Assembly (NCBI GenBank): GCA_038117265.1
Contig: JAYOFO010000068.1
Coordinates: 1-12,775, forward strand
From: JAYPUG01 sp038117265
GTDB lineage: Bacteria > Pseudomonadota > Alphaproteobacteria > UBA6615
Reading direction: 5' to 3'
DNA length: 12,775 bases
Made by a program: the position numbers and the translations under genes. Under the pieces are notes generated by a model, which was not told the DNA's origin, did not search any database, and saw only the letters and a list, made by a program, of their open reading frames with translations. Each line of letters starts with the position of its first letter. Positions within the stretch are counted from its first letter, which is position 1. Positions 5,341 to 12,775 of this stretch are shown here, one piece after another.

Positions 5341-6219
5341 CTACCGCTGTTGCCGTGAGCAATAGAAAGTCGAGCGGCCCGACTGCACGATCCGGGATAT
5401 CCGGCAATCCCCGTGCCCCGCGTCGGGGCATTTGGCGCACGCCTCGCCCTCGCGGCCATAGACCGTCCAGCTGTGCTGGAAATAGCCCAGTTCGCCGTCA
5501 GTGTGGACATAGTCGCGCAACGACGATCCGCCCGCCTCGATCGCGTCCTCGAGCACCGAACGCACCGCAGCAGACAGGCGCGCCGCACGGCCTCCGGCGA
5601 TCGTGTGTGCGCTGCGGCGCGGGCTGATCCCGGCCCGCCACAGCGCCTCGCAGGCATAGATGTTGCCGATCCCCGCCACAACGTGCTGGTCGAGCAGCGC
5701 CGCCTTGACCGGCGTCTTGCGGCCGCGCAGCGTCGCGGCCAGGTACGGCCCGTCGAAGGCGTCCGACAGCGGTTCGGGACCGAGATCGCGCAGATGCGCG
5801 CTCTGTGCCTCGCCGCCGGGCGGCAGCAGGTCCATGAAGCCGAACCGCCGCGTATCGTTGAACACCAGCCGGTCGCCGGAATCGGTTTCGACCACCACAT
5901 GGTCGTGCTTCTCGAGCAGCGCCCAGCCGGAGTTGTGGCCCGCCTGGCCGGAACTCGCCGCGGCGCCCGGCGCGACCGTGAACCGCCCCGACATGCCGAG
6001 ATGGGAGAGCCACGTCTCGCCGCTGTCGAGGCGGATCAGGATGTATTTCGCGCGGCGGACCACCTCGGTCACGGTGCGGCCGGTCAGCCGCTCGGCAAAC
6101 CGCGCGGGAAACGGGAAGCGCAAGTCGGGGCGGCGGGTCTCGGCGCGCGCGATTCGCCGGCCCTCCAGGGCGGGGCGTAGGCCGCGGACAACGGTTTCGA
6201 CTTCGGGCAGTTCCGGCAT
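5341..6219 (-). CDS. mutM: Formamidopyrimidine-DNA glycosylase (Fpg/MutM) with altered zinc finger
   Basis: A bifunctional glycosylase/AP lyase that excises 8-oxoguanine and formamidopyrimidines. The 292-residue product begins MPELPEVETV, giving the catalytic N-terminal proline (P2 before Met removal) and E3. It also has the RRAKYIL lysine (K58), LSHLGMSG (71-78), NDTRRFG (121-127), K172, and GIGNIYACEALW (183-194) with the phosphate-binding asparagine N186. The C-terminal zinc finger is odd. C261-x2-C264 is present, but the last pair reads C287-S-R-Q290, so the expected fourth cysteine is glutamine. The spacing between the pairs is 22 residues, against 16 in the E. coli protein, with extra residues that include H269 and C272. 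Everything else, including R282 of the finger loop, looks active. It is the first gene of a tight minus-strand group with the secreted protein and enoyl-CoA hydratase genes, and is divergent from ubiE. Confidence 0.97.
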   Translation of the reverse strand: MPELPEVETVVRGLRPALEGRRIARAETRRPDLRFPFPARFAERLTGRTVTEVVRRAKYILIRLDSGETWLSHLGMSGRFTVAPGAAASSGQAGHNSGWALLEKHDHVVVETDSGDRLVFNDTRRFGFMDLLPPGGEAQSAHLRDLGPEPLSDAFDGPYLAATLRGRKTPVKAALLDQHVVAGIGNIYACEALWRAGISPRRSAHTIAGGRAARLSAAVRSVLEDAIEAGGSSLRDYVHTDGELGYFQHSWTVYGREGEACAKCPDAGHGDCRISRIVQSGRSTFYCSRQQR

Positions 6220-6287
6220 GGTCCGGGCCGTTCGGCAGCTGCGGGAACGCCTGTCATATCATGGTGGCCGGCGGCGGGGCTTTTCTT

Positions 6288-6316
6288 TTGCGGCCCGGGG
6301 TCCGTCTCGATATTGT
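6288..6316 (+). promoter_or_regulatory. Possible ubiE promoter
   Basis: TTGCGG (6288-6293) and TATTGT (6311-6316) are separated by 17 bp in the divergent gap between mutM and ubiE. The match is modest (3 of 6 and 4 of 6). A start site about 7 nt downstream would fall within a few bases of the ubiE ATG at 6326, so the transcript would be nearly leaderless. No convincing promoter for mutM was found on the other strand of this 106-bp gap. Confidence 0.3.
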
Positions 6317-6325
6317 CGCCTCGCT

Positions 6326-7102
6326 ATGCGCGAACCTGGCCCCACATCGCCGCACGACACCACGCATTTCGGCTTCGAGGAGGTTCCCGTCTCGGAGAAG
6401 GTCGCGCGCGTGCGCGACGTGTTCTCGTCGGTCGCGGACCGCTACGACCTGATGAACGACCTGATGAGCATGGGCGTGCACCGCCTGTGGAAATCGGTCT
6501 TCGTCTCGCGGATCGCCCTGCGGCCCGGCATGCGCATCCTCGACGTGGCGGGCGGCACCGGCGACATCGCCTTTCGCATCCGCGAACGCGCCCGGCCCGA
6601 CACCAAGATCACCGTGTGCGACCTCAATCCCGACATGCTGCGCGTCGGGCGCGCCCGCGCGCTCGACCGCGGCATCCTCGACACGAACGACGGCATCCGC
6701 TGGCTGTGCGGCAACGCAGAGCAACTCCCGGTGCCCGATTCCGCCTTCGACGCCTATACGATCGCCTTCGGGCTGCGCAACGTGACCGACATCCCCGCCG
6801 CGCTGGCCGAGGCCCGGCGCGTGCTGCGGCCCGGCGGCCAGTTCCTGTGCCTGGAGTTCAGCCGCGTGGTGCTGCCGATCCTCGACAAGATCTATGACCG
6901 GTACTCCTTCTCGATGCTGCCGTGGCTGGGGCGGCGGGTGGCAAACGACGAGGCCGCCTACCGCTATCTGGCCGAGAGCATCCGCCGTCACCCCGACCAG
7001 GAGACCCTGGCCGGCATGGTCGCCGAGGCCGGGCTCGACCAGGTGCGCGTCCAGAACCTGTCGGGCGGGGTCGCCGCGATCCACAGCGCGCGCCGGATCT
7101 GA
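6326..7102 (+). CDS. ubiE: Ubiquinone/menaquinone C-methyltransferase UbiE
   Basis: An S-adenosylmethionine-dependent methyltransferase that performs the C-methylation step on the quinone ring in ubiquinone (and, where present, menaquinone) synthesis. The 258-residue product has the UbiE start signature THFGFEEVP (13-21), VFSSVADRYDLMNDLMSMGVHRLWK (32-56), SAM motif I ILDVAGGTGDIA (71-82), DLNPDML (99-105), GNAEQLPVPDSAFD (129-142) and RVLRPGGQFLCLEFSRV (165-181). The ATG at 6326 gives the usual short lead before THFGF. The frame is open far upstream, but antisense to mutM, so that extension is not real. No Shine-Dalgarno-like sequence precedes the ATG. ubiB follows after 13 bp, so the two form a quinone-synthesis operon. 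Confidence 0.98.
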   Translation: MREPGPTSPHDTTHFGFEEVPVSEKVARVRDVFSSVADRYDLMNDLMSMGVHRLWKSVFVSRIALRPGMRILDVAGGTGDIAFRIRERARPDTKITVCDLNPDMLRVGRARALDRGILDTNDGIRWLCGNAEQLPVPDSAFDAYTIAFGLRNVTDIPAALAEARRVLRPGGQFLCLEFSRVVLPILDKIYDRYSFSMLPWLGRRVANDEAAYRYLAESIRRHPDQETLAGMVAEAGLDQVRVQNLSGGVAAIHSARRI

Positions 7103-7115
7103 GCGGACGCATACG

Positions 7116-8693
7116 ATGATCCGGTCTGCCCGCAATCTGCTCCGCCTGGTCGGCATCGCACGCACCCTGGCGCGCTATGACGCCCTGTTCCCCGCCGACT
7201 GGCTTCCCGCCACGGGCGGACTCGTGTTCGTCGCGCGCATCCTGTCGGGATTCCGCACCGCACCGGGCATGCGCGACCTGCGGCCGGGCGAGCGGCTGGC
7301 GCGCGCGCTGCAGGCGCTGGGGCCCAGCTTCATCAAGTTCGGCCAGATGCTGAGCACACGGCCCGACCTGGTGGGCGAGACCATCGCCAACGACCTGTCG
7401 AGCCTGCAGGACCGGCTGCCGCCCTTCTCCAGCGCACAGGCGCGCGCGGCGATCGAGGCGGAGTTCGACCGCCCCGTCGACGAGGTGTTCGCGACGTTCG
7501 AGGATGCGCCGGTGGCCGCGGCCTCCATCGCCCAGGTGCATTTCGCGACGCTGCACGCCGCCGGCACTGACGAGACGGATGCCGCGGCGGGACCCGGCGC
7601 ACCGGCGATGCGCGAGGTCGCGGTCAAGGTGCTGCGCCCGGGCATAGAGCGCGCGGTGGCCCGCGACATCGACCTGTTCCGCTGGATCGCGGACATCGTC
7701 GAGCGCACCCAGCCGCGCCTGCGCCGCCTCAAGCCCGTCGCCACGATCGAGACCTTCGCCGAGAGCGTGCGCTGGGAGATGGACCTGCGCATGGAAGGCG
7801 CGGCGGCCTCGGAGCTGCGGGAGAATTTCGCCGACGACCCGATGTACGTGGTTCCCGCGGTCGACTGGGAGCGCACTGGCCGCCGCGTGCTCACCACCGA
7901 GCGGATCGACGGCATCCCCATCCACGACGTCGACGAGTTGGTCGCCGCCGGCCACGACCTGGAGGCGGTCGTGCGCAAGGCGTCGGAAAGCTTCTTCCAG
8001 CAGGTGTTCCGCGACGGTTTCTTCCACGCCGACATGCACCCCGGAAACGCCTTCGTGCGCGACGACGGGGCGCTGTGCGTCGTCGATTTCGGGATCATGG
8101 GCCGGATCGACCGCCGCACCCGCTATTTCCTGGCCGACATGCTGCTCGGCTTCATCACCCGCGACTATGCCCGCGTCGCCGACGTGCACGTGCAGGCGGG
8201 CTATGTGCCCCCGGGCACCGACCGGGCCGTGTTCCACCAGGCGATCCGCGCCATCGGCGAGCCGATCTTCGACCGGCCGCCCAGCGAAATCTCGATCGCG
8301 CGCCTGCTCGCCCAGATGTTCCAGGTCTTCGAGCGCTTCGACATGGAGGCCCGGCCCGAGCTGCTGCTGCTGCAGAAGACGATGCTGGTGGCGGAGGGCG
8401 TCGGCCGCCGCCTCGCCCCGGAACTCAACATGTGGCAGCTCGCTCTGCCGCTGGTCGAGGAATGGATGTACGAGCATCGCGGCCCTGAGGCGCGGCTGGC
8501 CGACATGGCCGCCGATGCGATTCGCACCGCCGAGAAGCTGCCCCGCGCGGTCGATGCGGTCGAACGGGCGGCCGCGCGGATCGCCGACGGCACCCTGAAG
8601 CTCGACCTGGGCCGGTCGGGGCCGCCCCAATGGCCGCTGTGGATTGCCGTTGCGGCCAGCGCCGCCATGGCGCTCGCCGCGCTGCTCGGCTGA
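7116..8693 (+). CDS. ubiB: Ubiquinone biosynthesis atypical kinase/ATPase UbiB
   Basis: UbiB belongs to the ABC1/ADCK atypical kinase family and supports ubiquinone synthesis at the membrane; known members act as ATPases rather than classical protein kinases. The 525-residue product shows the family-defining KxGQ motif in FIKFGQMLSTRPDL (72-85), the alanine-rich loop VAAASIAQVH (133-142), the invariant lysine in VAVKVLRPGI (168-177), catalytic-loop HADMHPGN (304-311) and VDFG (323-326). A hydrophobic C-terminal segment (about 507-524) is likely a membrane anchor. Between the alanine-rich loop and the lysine there is an alanine/glycine-rich stretch (about 147-165) longer than in E. coli UbiB. 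The start at 7116, 13 bp after ubiE, gives the usual N-terminus; the ribosome site is weak, consistent with coupling to ubiE. Confidence 0.97.
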   Translation: MIRSARNLLRLVGIARTLARYDALFPADWLPATGGLVFVARILSGFRTAPGMRDLRPGERLARALQALGPSFIKFGQMLSTRPDLVGETIANDLSSLQDRLPPFSSAQARAAIEAEFDRPVDEVFATFEDAPVAAASIAQVHFATLHAAGTDETDAAAGPGAPAMREVAVKVLRPGIERAVARDIDLFRWIADIVERTQPRLRRLKPVATIETFAESVRWEMDLRMEGAAASELRENFADDPMYVVPAVDWERTGRRVLTTERIDGIPIHDVDELVAAGHDLEAVVRKASESFFQQVFRDGFFHADMHPGNAFVRDDGALCVVDFGIMGRIDRRTRYFLADMLLGFITRDYARVADVHVQAGYVPPGTDRAVFHQAIRAIGEPIFDRPPSEISIARLLAQMFQVFERFDMEARPELLLLQKTMLVAEGVGRRLAPELNMWQLALPLVEEWMYEHRGPEARLADMAADAIRTAEKLPRAVDAVERAAARIADGTLKLDLGRSGPPQWPLWIAVAASAAMALAALLG

Positions 8694-8705
8694 GCCGCGC
8701 CGGCC

Positions 8706-8732
8706 CTGACATCCGGCCTATCTATCTACAAT
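8706..8732 (+). promoter_or_regulatory. Possible promoter upstream of coaBC
   Basis: CTGACA (8706-8711) matches the -35 consensus at 5 of 6 and TACAAT (8727-8732) matches the -10 at 5 of 6, but the spacer is only 15 bp, shorter than the preferred 16-18. It lies in the 100-bp gap between ubiB and coaBC, in a locally AT-richer stretch, so the coaBC-dut-Rrf2 group may have its own start. A second AT-rich hexamer TAAAAT at 8742-8747 has no good -35. Confidence 0.4.
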
Positions 8733-8793
8733 AGTTTGCCGTAAAATCCGCCGCCATCCGCCGAATGCGGGTAAATACGGGAGAATTCCCACG

Positions 8794-10005
8794 ATGTTGC
8801 ATGGCAAACGGATTCTGCTGATCGTCAGCGGCGGGATCGCGGCCTACAAGAGCCTCGAACTGATCCGGCGCCTGCGCGCGAACGGCGCGGCGGTGCGCTG
8901 CATCCTGACGCGCGGCGGCGCCCAGTTCGTCACCCCGCTCTCGCTCGCGGCCCTCAGCGAGGACCGGGTCTACACCGATCTGTTCTCGCTCACCGACGAG
9001 GCCGAGATGGGCCACATCCAGCTGTCGCGCGACGCCGACCTCGTGGTCGTCGCGCCGGCCACGGCCGACATCCTAGCCAGGATGGCCGGCGGCATCGCCG
9101 ACGACCTGGCGACCACGGCGCTGCTGGCGACCGACAAGGCGGTGCTGGCGGCGCCGGCCATGAACGTGCGGATGTGGGAACATGCCGCCACCCGCGCCAA
9201 CGTCGAGACGCTGGCGGCGCGCGGCGTGCGCTTCGTCGGCCCCAACGAGGGCGACATGGCCTGCGGCGAGTTCGGCCCCGGCCGCATGGCCGAGCCCGAC
9301 GAGATCGCGCAGGCGGTATCGGATTTTTTAGGATATAGCGCACCGCTCTCGGGCCGGCGTGCGCTGGTGACCAGCGGCCCGACCCACGAGCCGATCGACC
9401 CGGTGCGCTACATCGCCAACCGCTCCTCGGGCCGCCAGGGGCACGCGATCGCGGCCGCGCTGGCGCGCCGCGGCGCGGCAACTACGCTGGTGTCCGGGCC
9501 GACCGCCTTGCCCGATCCCGCCGGGGTCTCGGTGATCCGAGTCGAGACCGCGCGCGACATGCTGGCCGCGTGCGAGCGCGCCCTGCCCGCCGATGTCGCG
9601 GTGTGCGCGGCCGCCGTCGCCGACTGGCGGGTGGCGCGCGAGGCCGCCGAGAAGCTCAAGAAGAACGGCGCCGGTCCGCCGGCCCTGGAAATGGCCGAGA
9701 ATCCCGACATCCTGGCCACCCTGGCCGCGGCGGCAAACACCCGCCCGCGCCTGGTCATCGGCTTCGCCGCCGAGACCGAGAACGTGGTGGAACACGCCAA
9801 GGCCAAGCGCGCGCGCAAGGGCTGCGACTGGATCCTCGCCAACGACGTGTCGCCTGAGACCGGCACCTTCGGCGGCGCGGAGAACACCATCCACCTGGTT
9901 ACCGCCGACGGCGTCGAGGACTGGCCGCGCATGTCGAAGGCCGACGTCGCCGAGCGCCTGGCCGACCGGATCGCGGAAATCCTGGGTGCGGAGGCCGGCC
10001 GGTGA
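8794..10005 (+). CDS. coaBC: Bifunctional phosphopantothenoylcysteine decarboxylase / phosphopantothenate-cysteine ligase
   Basis: Catalyses two consecutive steps of coenzyme A synthesis: joining cysteine to 4'-phosphopantothenate, then decarboxylation to 4'-phosphopantetheine. The 403-residue product has the normal length. The N-terminal flavin-dependent CoaC half shows LLIVSGGIAAYKSLELIRRL (8-27), the catalytic histidine in MGHIQL (72-77), APAMNVRMW (120-128) and the substrate-clamp cysteine in ACGEFGPGRM (156-165). The C-terminal CoaB half shows VTSGPTHEPIDPVRYIANRSSGRQG (192-216) with N209, AAAVADWRV (272-280), KLKK (287-290) and the ILANDVS loop (347-353). A clear ribosome site GGGAGA (8779-8784) precedes the ATG by 9 nt. 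The stop overlaps the dut start by 4 bp. It consumes cysteine, so its position near cysK is metabolically sensible. Confidence 0.98.
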   Translation: MLHGKRILLIVSGGIAAYKSLELIRRLRANGAAVRCILTRGGAQFVTPLSLAALSEDRVYTDLFSLTDEAEMGHIQLSRDADLVVVAPATADILARMAGGIADDLATTALLATDKAVLAAPAMNVRMWEHAATRANVETLAARGVRFVGPNEGDMACGEFGPGRMAEPDEIAQAVSDFLGYSAPLSGRRALVTSGPTHEPIDPVRYIANRSSGRQGHAIAAALARRGAATTLVSGPTALPDPAGVSVIRVETARDMLAACERALPADVAVCAAAVADWRVAREAAEKLKKNGAGPPALEMAENPDILATLAAAANTRPRLVIGFAAETENVVEHAKAKRARKGCDWILANDVSPETGTFGGAENTIHLVTADGVEDWPRMSKADVAERLADRIAEILGAEAGR

Positions 10006-10475
10006 GCGCCGCCGTCGAAGTTGACGTCACGCGCCTGCCCCACGGGGCCGACCTCGACCTTCCCGCCTACGAGACCGAAGACGCGGCCGGCATGGACCTG
10101 CGCGCCGCGGTGGCCCAGGACATCACCCTGGCGCCGGGCGAACGCGCGCTGGTGCCCACCGGGCTCGCGATCGCGCTGCCGCCGGGCTTCGAGGCCCAGG
10201 TGCGGCCGCGCTCGGGCCTGGCGCTGCGCGACGGCATCTCGCTGGTCAACACGCCGGGCACCATCGATGCCGACTATCGCGGCGAGGTGGGGGTCATCCT
10301 GATCAACCACGGCACCGCGCCCTTCACGGTCACGCGCGGCATGCGGATCGCCCAGATGGTGATCGCGCCCGTGACCCGCGCGGCGTGGCGCGAGGTCGCG
10401 GCGCTGCCCGACAGCGCGCGGGGGACCGGCGGCTTCGGCTCGACCGGCACGACCACCGGCAAGGCCGGGAGCTGA
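10002..10475 (+). CDS. dut: Deoxyuridine 5'-triphosphate nucleotidohydrolase (dUTPase)
   Basis: Trimeric enzyme that hydrolyses dUTP to dUMP and pyrophosphate, keeping uracil out of DNA and feeding thymidylate synthesis. The 157-residue product contains the five dUTPase motifs in order: AGMDLRA (29-35), RPRSGLAL (68-75), GTIDADYRGEVGVILIN (86-102) with catalytic D89, RIAQMVIAPV (115-124) and the C-terminal lid RGTGGFGSTG (140-149). Translation begins with GTG at 10002, which overlaps the coaBC stop in a GTGA arrangement, a standard sign of translational coupling. No later in-frame start would retain the first strand. coaBC-dut adjacency is conserved in many proteobacteria. Confidence 0.98.
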   Translation: MSAAVEVDVTRLPHGADLDLPAYETEDAAGMDLRAAVAQDITLAPGERALVPTGLAIALPPGFEAQVRPRSGLALRDGISLVNTPGTIDADYRGEVGVILINHGTAPFTVTRGMRIAQMVIAPVTRAAWREVAALPDSARGTGGFGSTGTTTGKAGS

Positions 10476-10480
10476 GCGCC

Positions 10481-10936
10481 ATGTTCCGCCTGTCGCGCAA
10501 GACCCTGTTCGCCATCGAGGCGGTGCTCGACATCGCCTACCACGCAGGCTCCGGACCGGTGCAGAGCCGCGAGATCACGCGCCGACAGGGCATTCCGCGC
10601 CGCTACCTGGAACAGGTGCTGCAGCACCTGGTGCGCGCCGGCGTCCTGACCGGGGTGCGCGGACCGCGCGGCGGCTACCGTCTGGCGCGCGAGCGCCGTC
10701 GGATCACGCTGGCCGACATCGTGCGCGTCATCCTCGACATGGAGGCGCACAGCGACCCGGCCGAGGCCGAGGACGGCTCGCCGCTGGGAACCGTGGTGGT
10801 GCGGCCGCTCTGGCGCGAGCTGTCGGAGGAATGCATGGGCCAGCTCGAGGCGGTCACGATACAGGACCTTTGCAACAGGGCCCGCGAGGCGGGTATTGAG
10901 AGCGAGGACAACGAACGCCTCGACTACACCATCTGA
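10481..10936 (+). CDS. Rrf2/IscR/CymR-family transcriptional regulator
   Basis: A 151-residue winged-helix regulator of the Rrf2 family. It starts with RLSRKTLFAIEAVLDIAYHA (3-22), then SREITRRQGIPRRYLEQVLQHLVRAGVL (29-56), which forms the recognition helix region, and the wing GVRGPRGGYRLAR (58-70) with ITLADIVRVI (75-84). IscR, NsrR and RirA bind an iron-sulfur cluster through three clustered cysteines around residues 90-110. That segment here has none; the only cysteines are C118 and C131. Cluster sensing of the classical type is therefore unlikely, and a CymR-like or other mode is more plausible. It starts 5 bp after dut and ends 38 bp before cysK. Linkage suggests a role in cysteine or sulfur metabolism, but that is inference. 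The frame is open upstream into dut; the ATG at 10481 fits the family start. Confidence 0.93.
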   Translation: MFRLSRKTLFAIEAVLDIAYHAGSGPVQSREITRRQGIPRRYLEQVLQHLVRAGVLTGVRGPRGGYRLARERRRITLADIVRVILDMEAHSDPAEAEDGSPLGTVVVRPLWRELSEECMGQLEAVTIQDLCNRAREAGIESEDNERLDYTI

Positions 10937-10974
10937 CCGGTCGGGGCGGATACCACAGCTACGGGGCTCGCTCG

Positions 10975-11931
<957 letters not shown>

Positions 11932-11941
11932 ACTGCCGCCC

Positions 11942-12730
11942 ATGGAACTCACCAACGAGCAGTTTCACCGCTACGCCCGCCACCTGATCCTCGACGAGGT
12001 CGGCGAGGAGGGGCAGGAGGCGCTGCTCGCCGCGCGGGTCCTGGTGGTCGGCGCCGGCGGGCTCGGCGCGCCGCTGTTGATGTACCTGGCCGCGGCGGGC
12101 GTGGGGACGCTCGGCATCGTCGACGACGACGCGGTCGACCTAACCAACCTGCAGCGCCAGATCGTCCACACCACGGGCGCCGTCGGGCAACCGAAGACCC
12201 GGTCCGCAAGCGCGACGATCGCCGCGCTCAATCCCGGCGTTCGGGTCGTGGCGCACGACATCCGGCTGACGGCCCAGAACGTGGCCGAGCTGATTTCGGG
12301 CTACGACCTGGTGGCCGACGGGTCGGACAATTTCGAGACGCGCTATGCGCTAAACGACGCCTGCTATCGCGCCGGAATTCCGCTGGTTGCCGCCGCCATG
12401 CTGCGCTTCGAGGGCCAGCTCTTCACCTTCCGCCGCAACGACGATGCACCCACGGCCTGCTACCGCTGCATCTTTGCCGAGGCGCCGCCCGCCGACCTGG
12501 TGCCGCGCTGCGAGGAGGCGGGCATCCTGGGCGCGCTGGCGGGCGTGATGGGCTCGCTGCAGACCACCGAAGTGCTCAAGGAGCTGCTGGGGCTGGGCGA
12601 GAGCCTGGCCGGGCGGATGCTCATCTACGACGCGCTGAATACCGGCTTCCACACCATCCGCGTGCCTCACAATCGGGGCTGCGCGCTTTGCGGCGACCGC
12701 CCGACGATCGCCGTCGCGCAGGGGGCCTGA
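11942..12730 (+). CDS. moeB: MoeB/ThiF-family sulfur-carrier adenylyltransferase (E1-like)
   Basis: Adenylates the C-terminal glycine of a ubiquitin-like sulfur carrier (MoaD for molybdopterin, ThiS for thiamine, or a related carrier). The 262-residue product begins LTNEQFHRYARHLIL (3-17), typical of MoeB/ThiF. It has the nucleotide-binding loop VVGAGGLGAPLLMYLA (35-50), acidic IVDDDAVDLTNLQRQ (59-73), K85 in GQPKT, and DGSDNFETRYALND (126-139) with the magnesium-binding D129. Two zinc-binding CxxC pairs, C173/C176 and C247/C250, are intact, as is C190 in PRCEEAGILG, the position that forms a thioester or persulfide in ThiF. There is no C-terminal rhodanese domain. Sequence alone does not separate MoeB from ThiF, so the symbol is the more common annotation, not proof. 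It lies 10 bp after cysK, and is likely cotranscribed with it. Confidence 0.92.
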   Translation: MELTNEQFHRYARHLILDEVGEEGQEALLAARVLVVGAGGLGAPLLMYLAAAGVGTLGIVDDDAVDLTNLQRQIVHTTGAVGQPKTRSASATIAALNPGVRVVAHDIRLTAQNVAELISGYDLVADGSDNFETRYALNDACYRAGIPLVAAAMLRFEGQLFTFRRNDDAPTACYRCIFAEAPPADLVPRCEEAGILGALAGVMGSLQTTEVLKELLGLGESLAGRMLIYDALNTGFHTIRVPHNRGCALCGDRPTIAVAQGA

Positions 12731-12732
12731 GC

Positions 12733-12775
12733 GTGCGCGCGCGCCGTGGCGCCGCGTGGGCGGCCGTCCTGGTCG
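12733..12775 (+). CDS. Start of an unidentified gene, possibly secreted protein (runs off window edge)
   Basis: A GTG codon 2 bp after the moeB stop opens a frame that is still open at the window end: 14 codons reading MRARRGAAWAAVLV. Two or three arginines followed by an alanine/valine/leucine stretch look like the beginning of a signal peptide or membrane anchor. Family cannot be judged. The tight spacing suggests cotranscription with moeB; a later start codon beyond the window cannot be excluded. Confidence 0.45.
   Translation, partial: MRARRGAAWAAVLV

Noticed and set aside
6858..8630. A 590-codon minus-strand reading frame opposite ubiE-ubiB
   Set aside because: It is the mirror of ubiB codon bias (rich in H, R, G, D), lacks any family motif, and conflicts with a well-supported gene on the plus strand.
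12162..12170. TCGTCCACA as a DnaA box
   Set aside because: It matches the consensus at 7 of 9 positions, but it lies inside the moeB coding sequence, encoding conserved residues of the NLQRQIVHTTG segment, and is isolated.

Overview
This is a GC-rich (by eye roughly two thirds G+C) stretch of a bacterial chromosome. It almost certainly comes from an alphaproteobacterium, perhaps Rhodospirillales-like. The main evidence is gene order: rpsT-dnaA-dnaN-recF on one side and mutM / ubiE-ubiB-coaBC-dut on the other is a familiar alphaproteobacterial arrangement. The DnaA and MutM sequences also look alphaproteobacterial. Assignment below class is inference.

Layout. The left half is on the minus strand. 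Read in the direction of transcription it contains mutM (6219-5341), a small secreted protein of unknown function (5337-4936), an enoyl-CoA hydratase (4879-4103), rpsT with its own promoter and terminator (3973-3710), a 623-bp gene-free region (3709-3087), dnaA (3086-1659), a 239-bp spacer with a promoter-like sequence, dnaN (1419-301), and recF running off the window edge (287-1). The right half is on the plus strand: ubiE, ubiB, coaBC, dut, an Rrf2-type regulator, cysK, a MoeB/ThiF-type activating enzyme, and the first 14 codons of a further gene that starts at 12733 and runs off the edge. The two halves diverge in a 106-bp gap (6220-6325).

How the genes work together. dnaA, dnaN and recF form the replication initiation, sliding clamp and repair cluster. 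mutM removes oxidised guanine and dut removes dUTP, so both protect DNA quality. ubiE and ubiB are adjacent ubiquinone-synthesis genes. coaBC makes 4'-phosphopantetheine for coenzyme A. The Rrf2 regulator, cysK and moeB/thiF form a compact sulfur group covering regulation, cysteine synthesis, and activation of a sulfur-carrier protein.

The window is mostly housekeeping and I found no clearly new multi-gene system. The best second-look items are: the AT-rich, repeat-bearing region upstream of dnaA, which looks origin-like but has no recognisable consensus DnaA box; a MutM whose zinc finger lacks its fourth cysteine; a cluster-ligand-poor Rrf2 regulator placed directly before cysK; and three GANTC sites clustered at the dnaN promoter. 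No tRNA, rRNA, CRISPR array, insertion sequence or prophage gene was seen.
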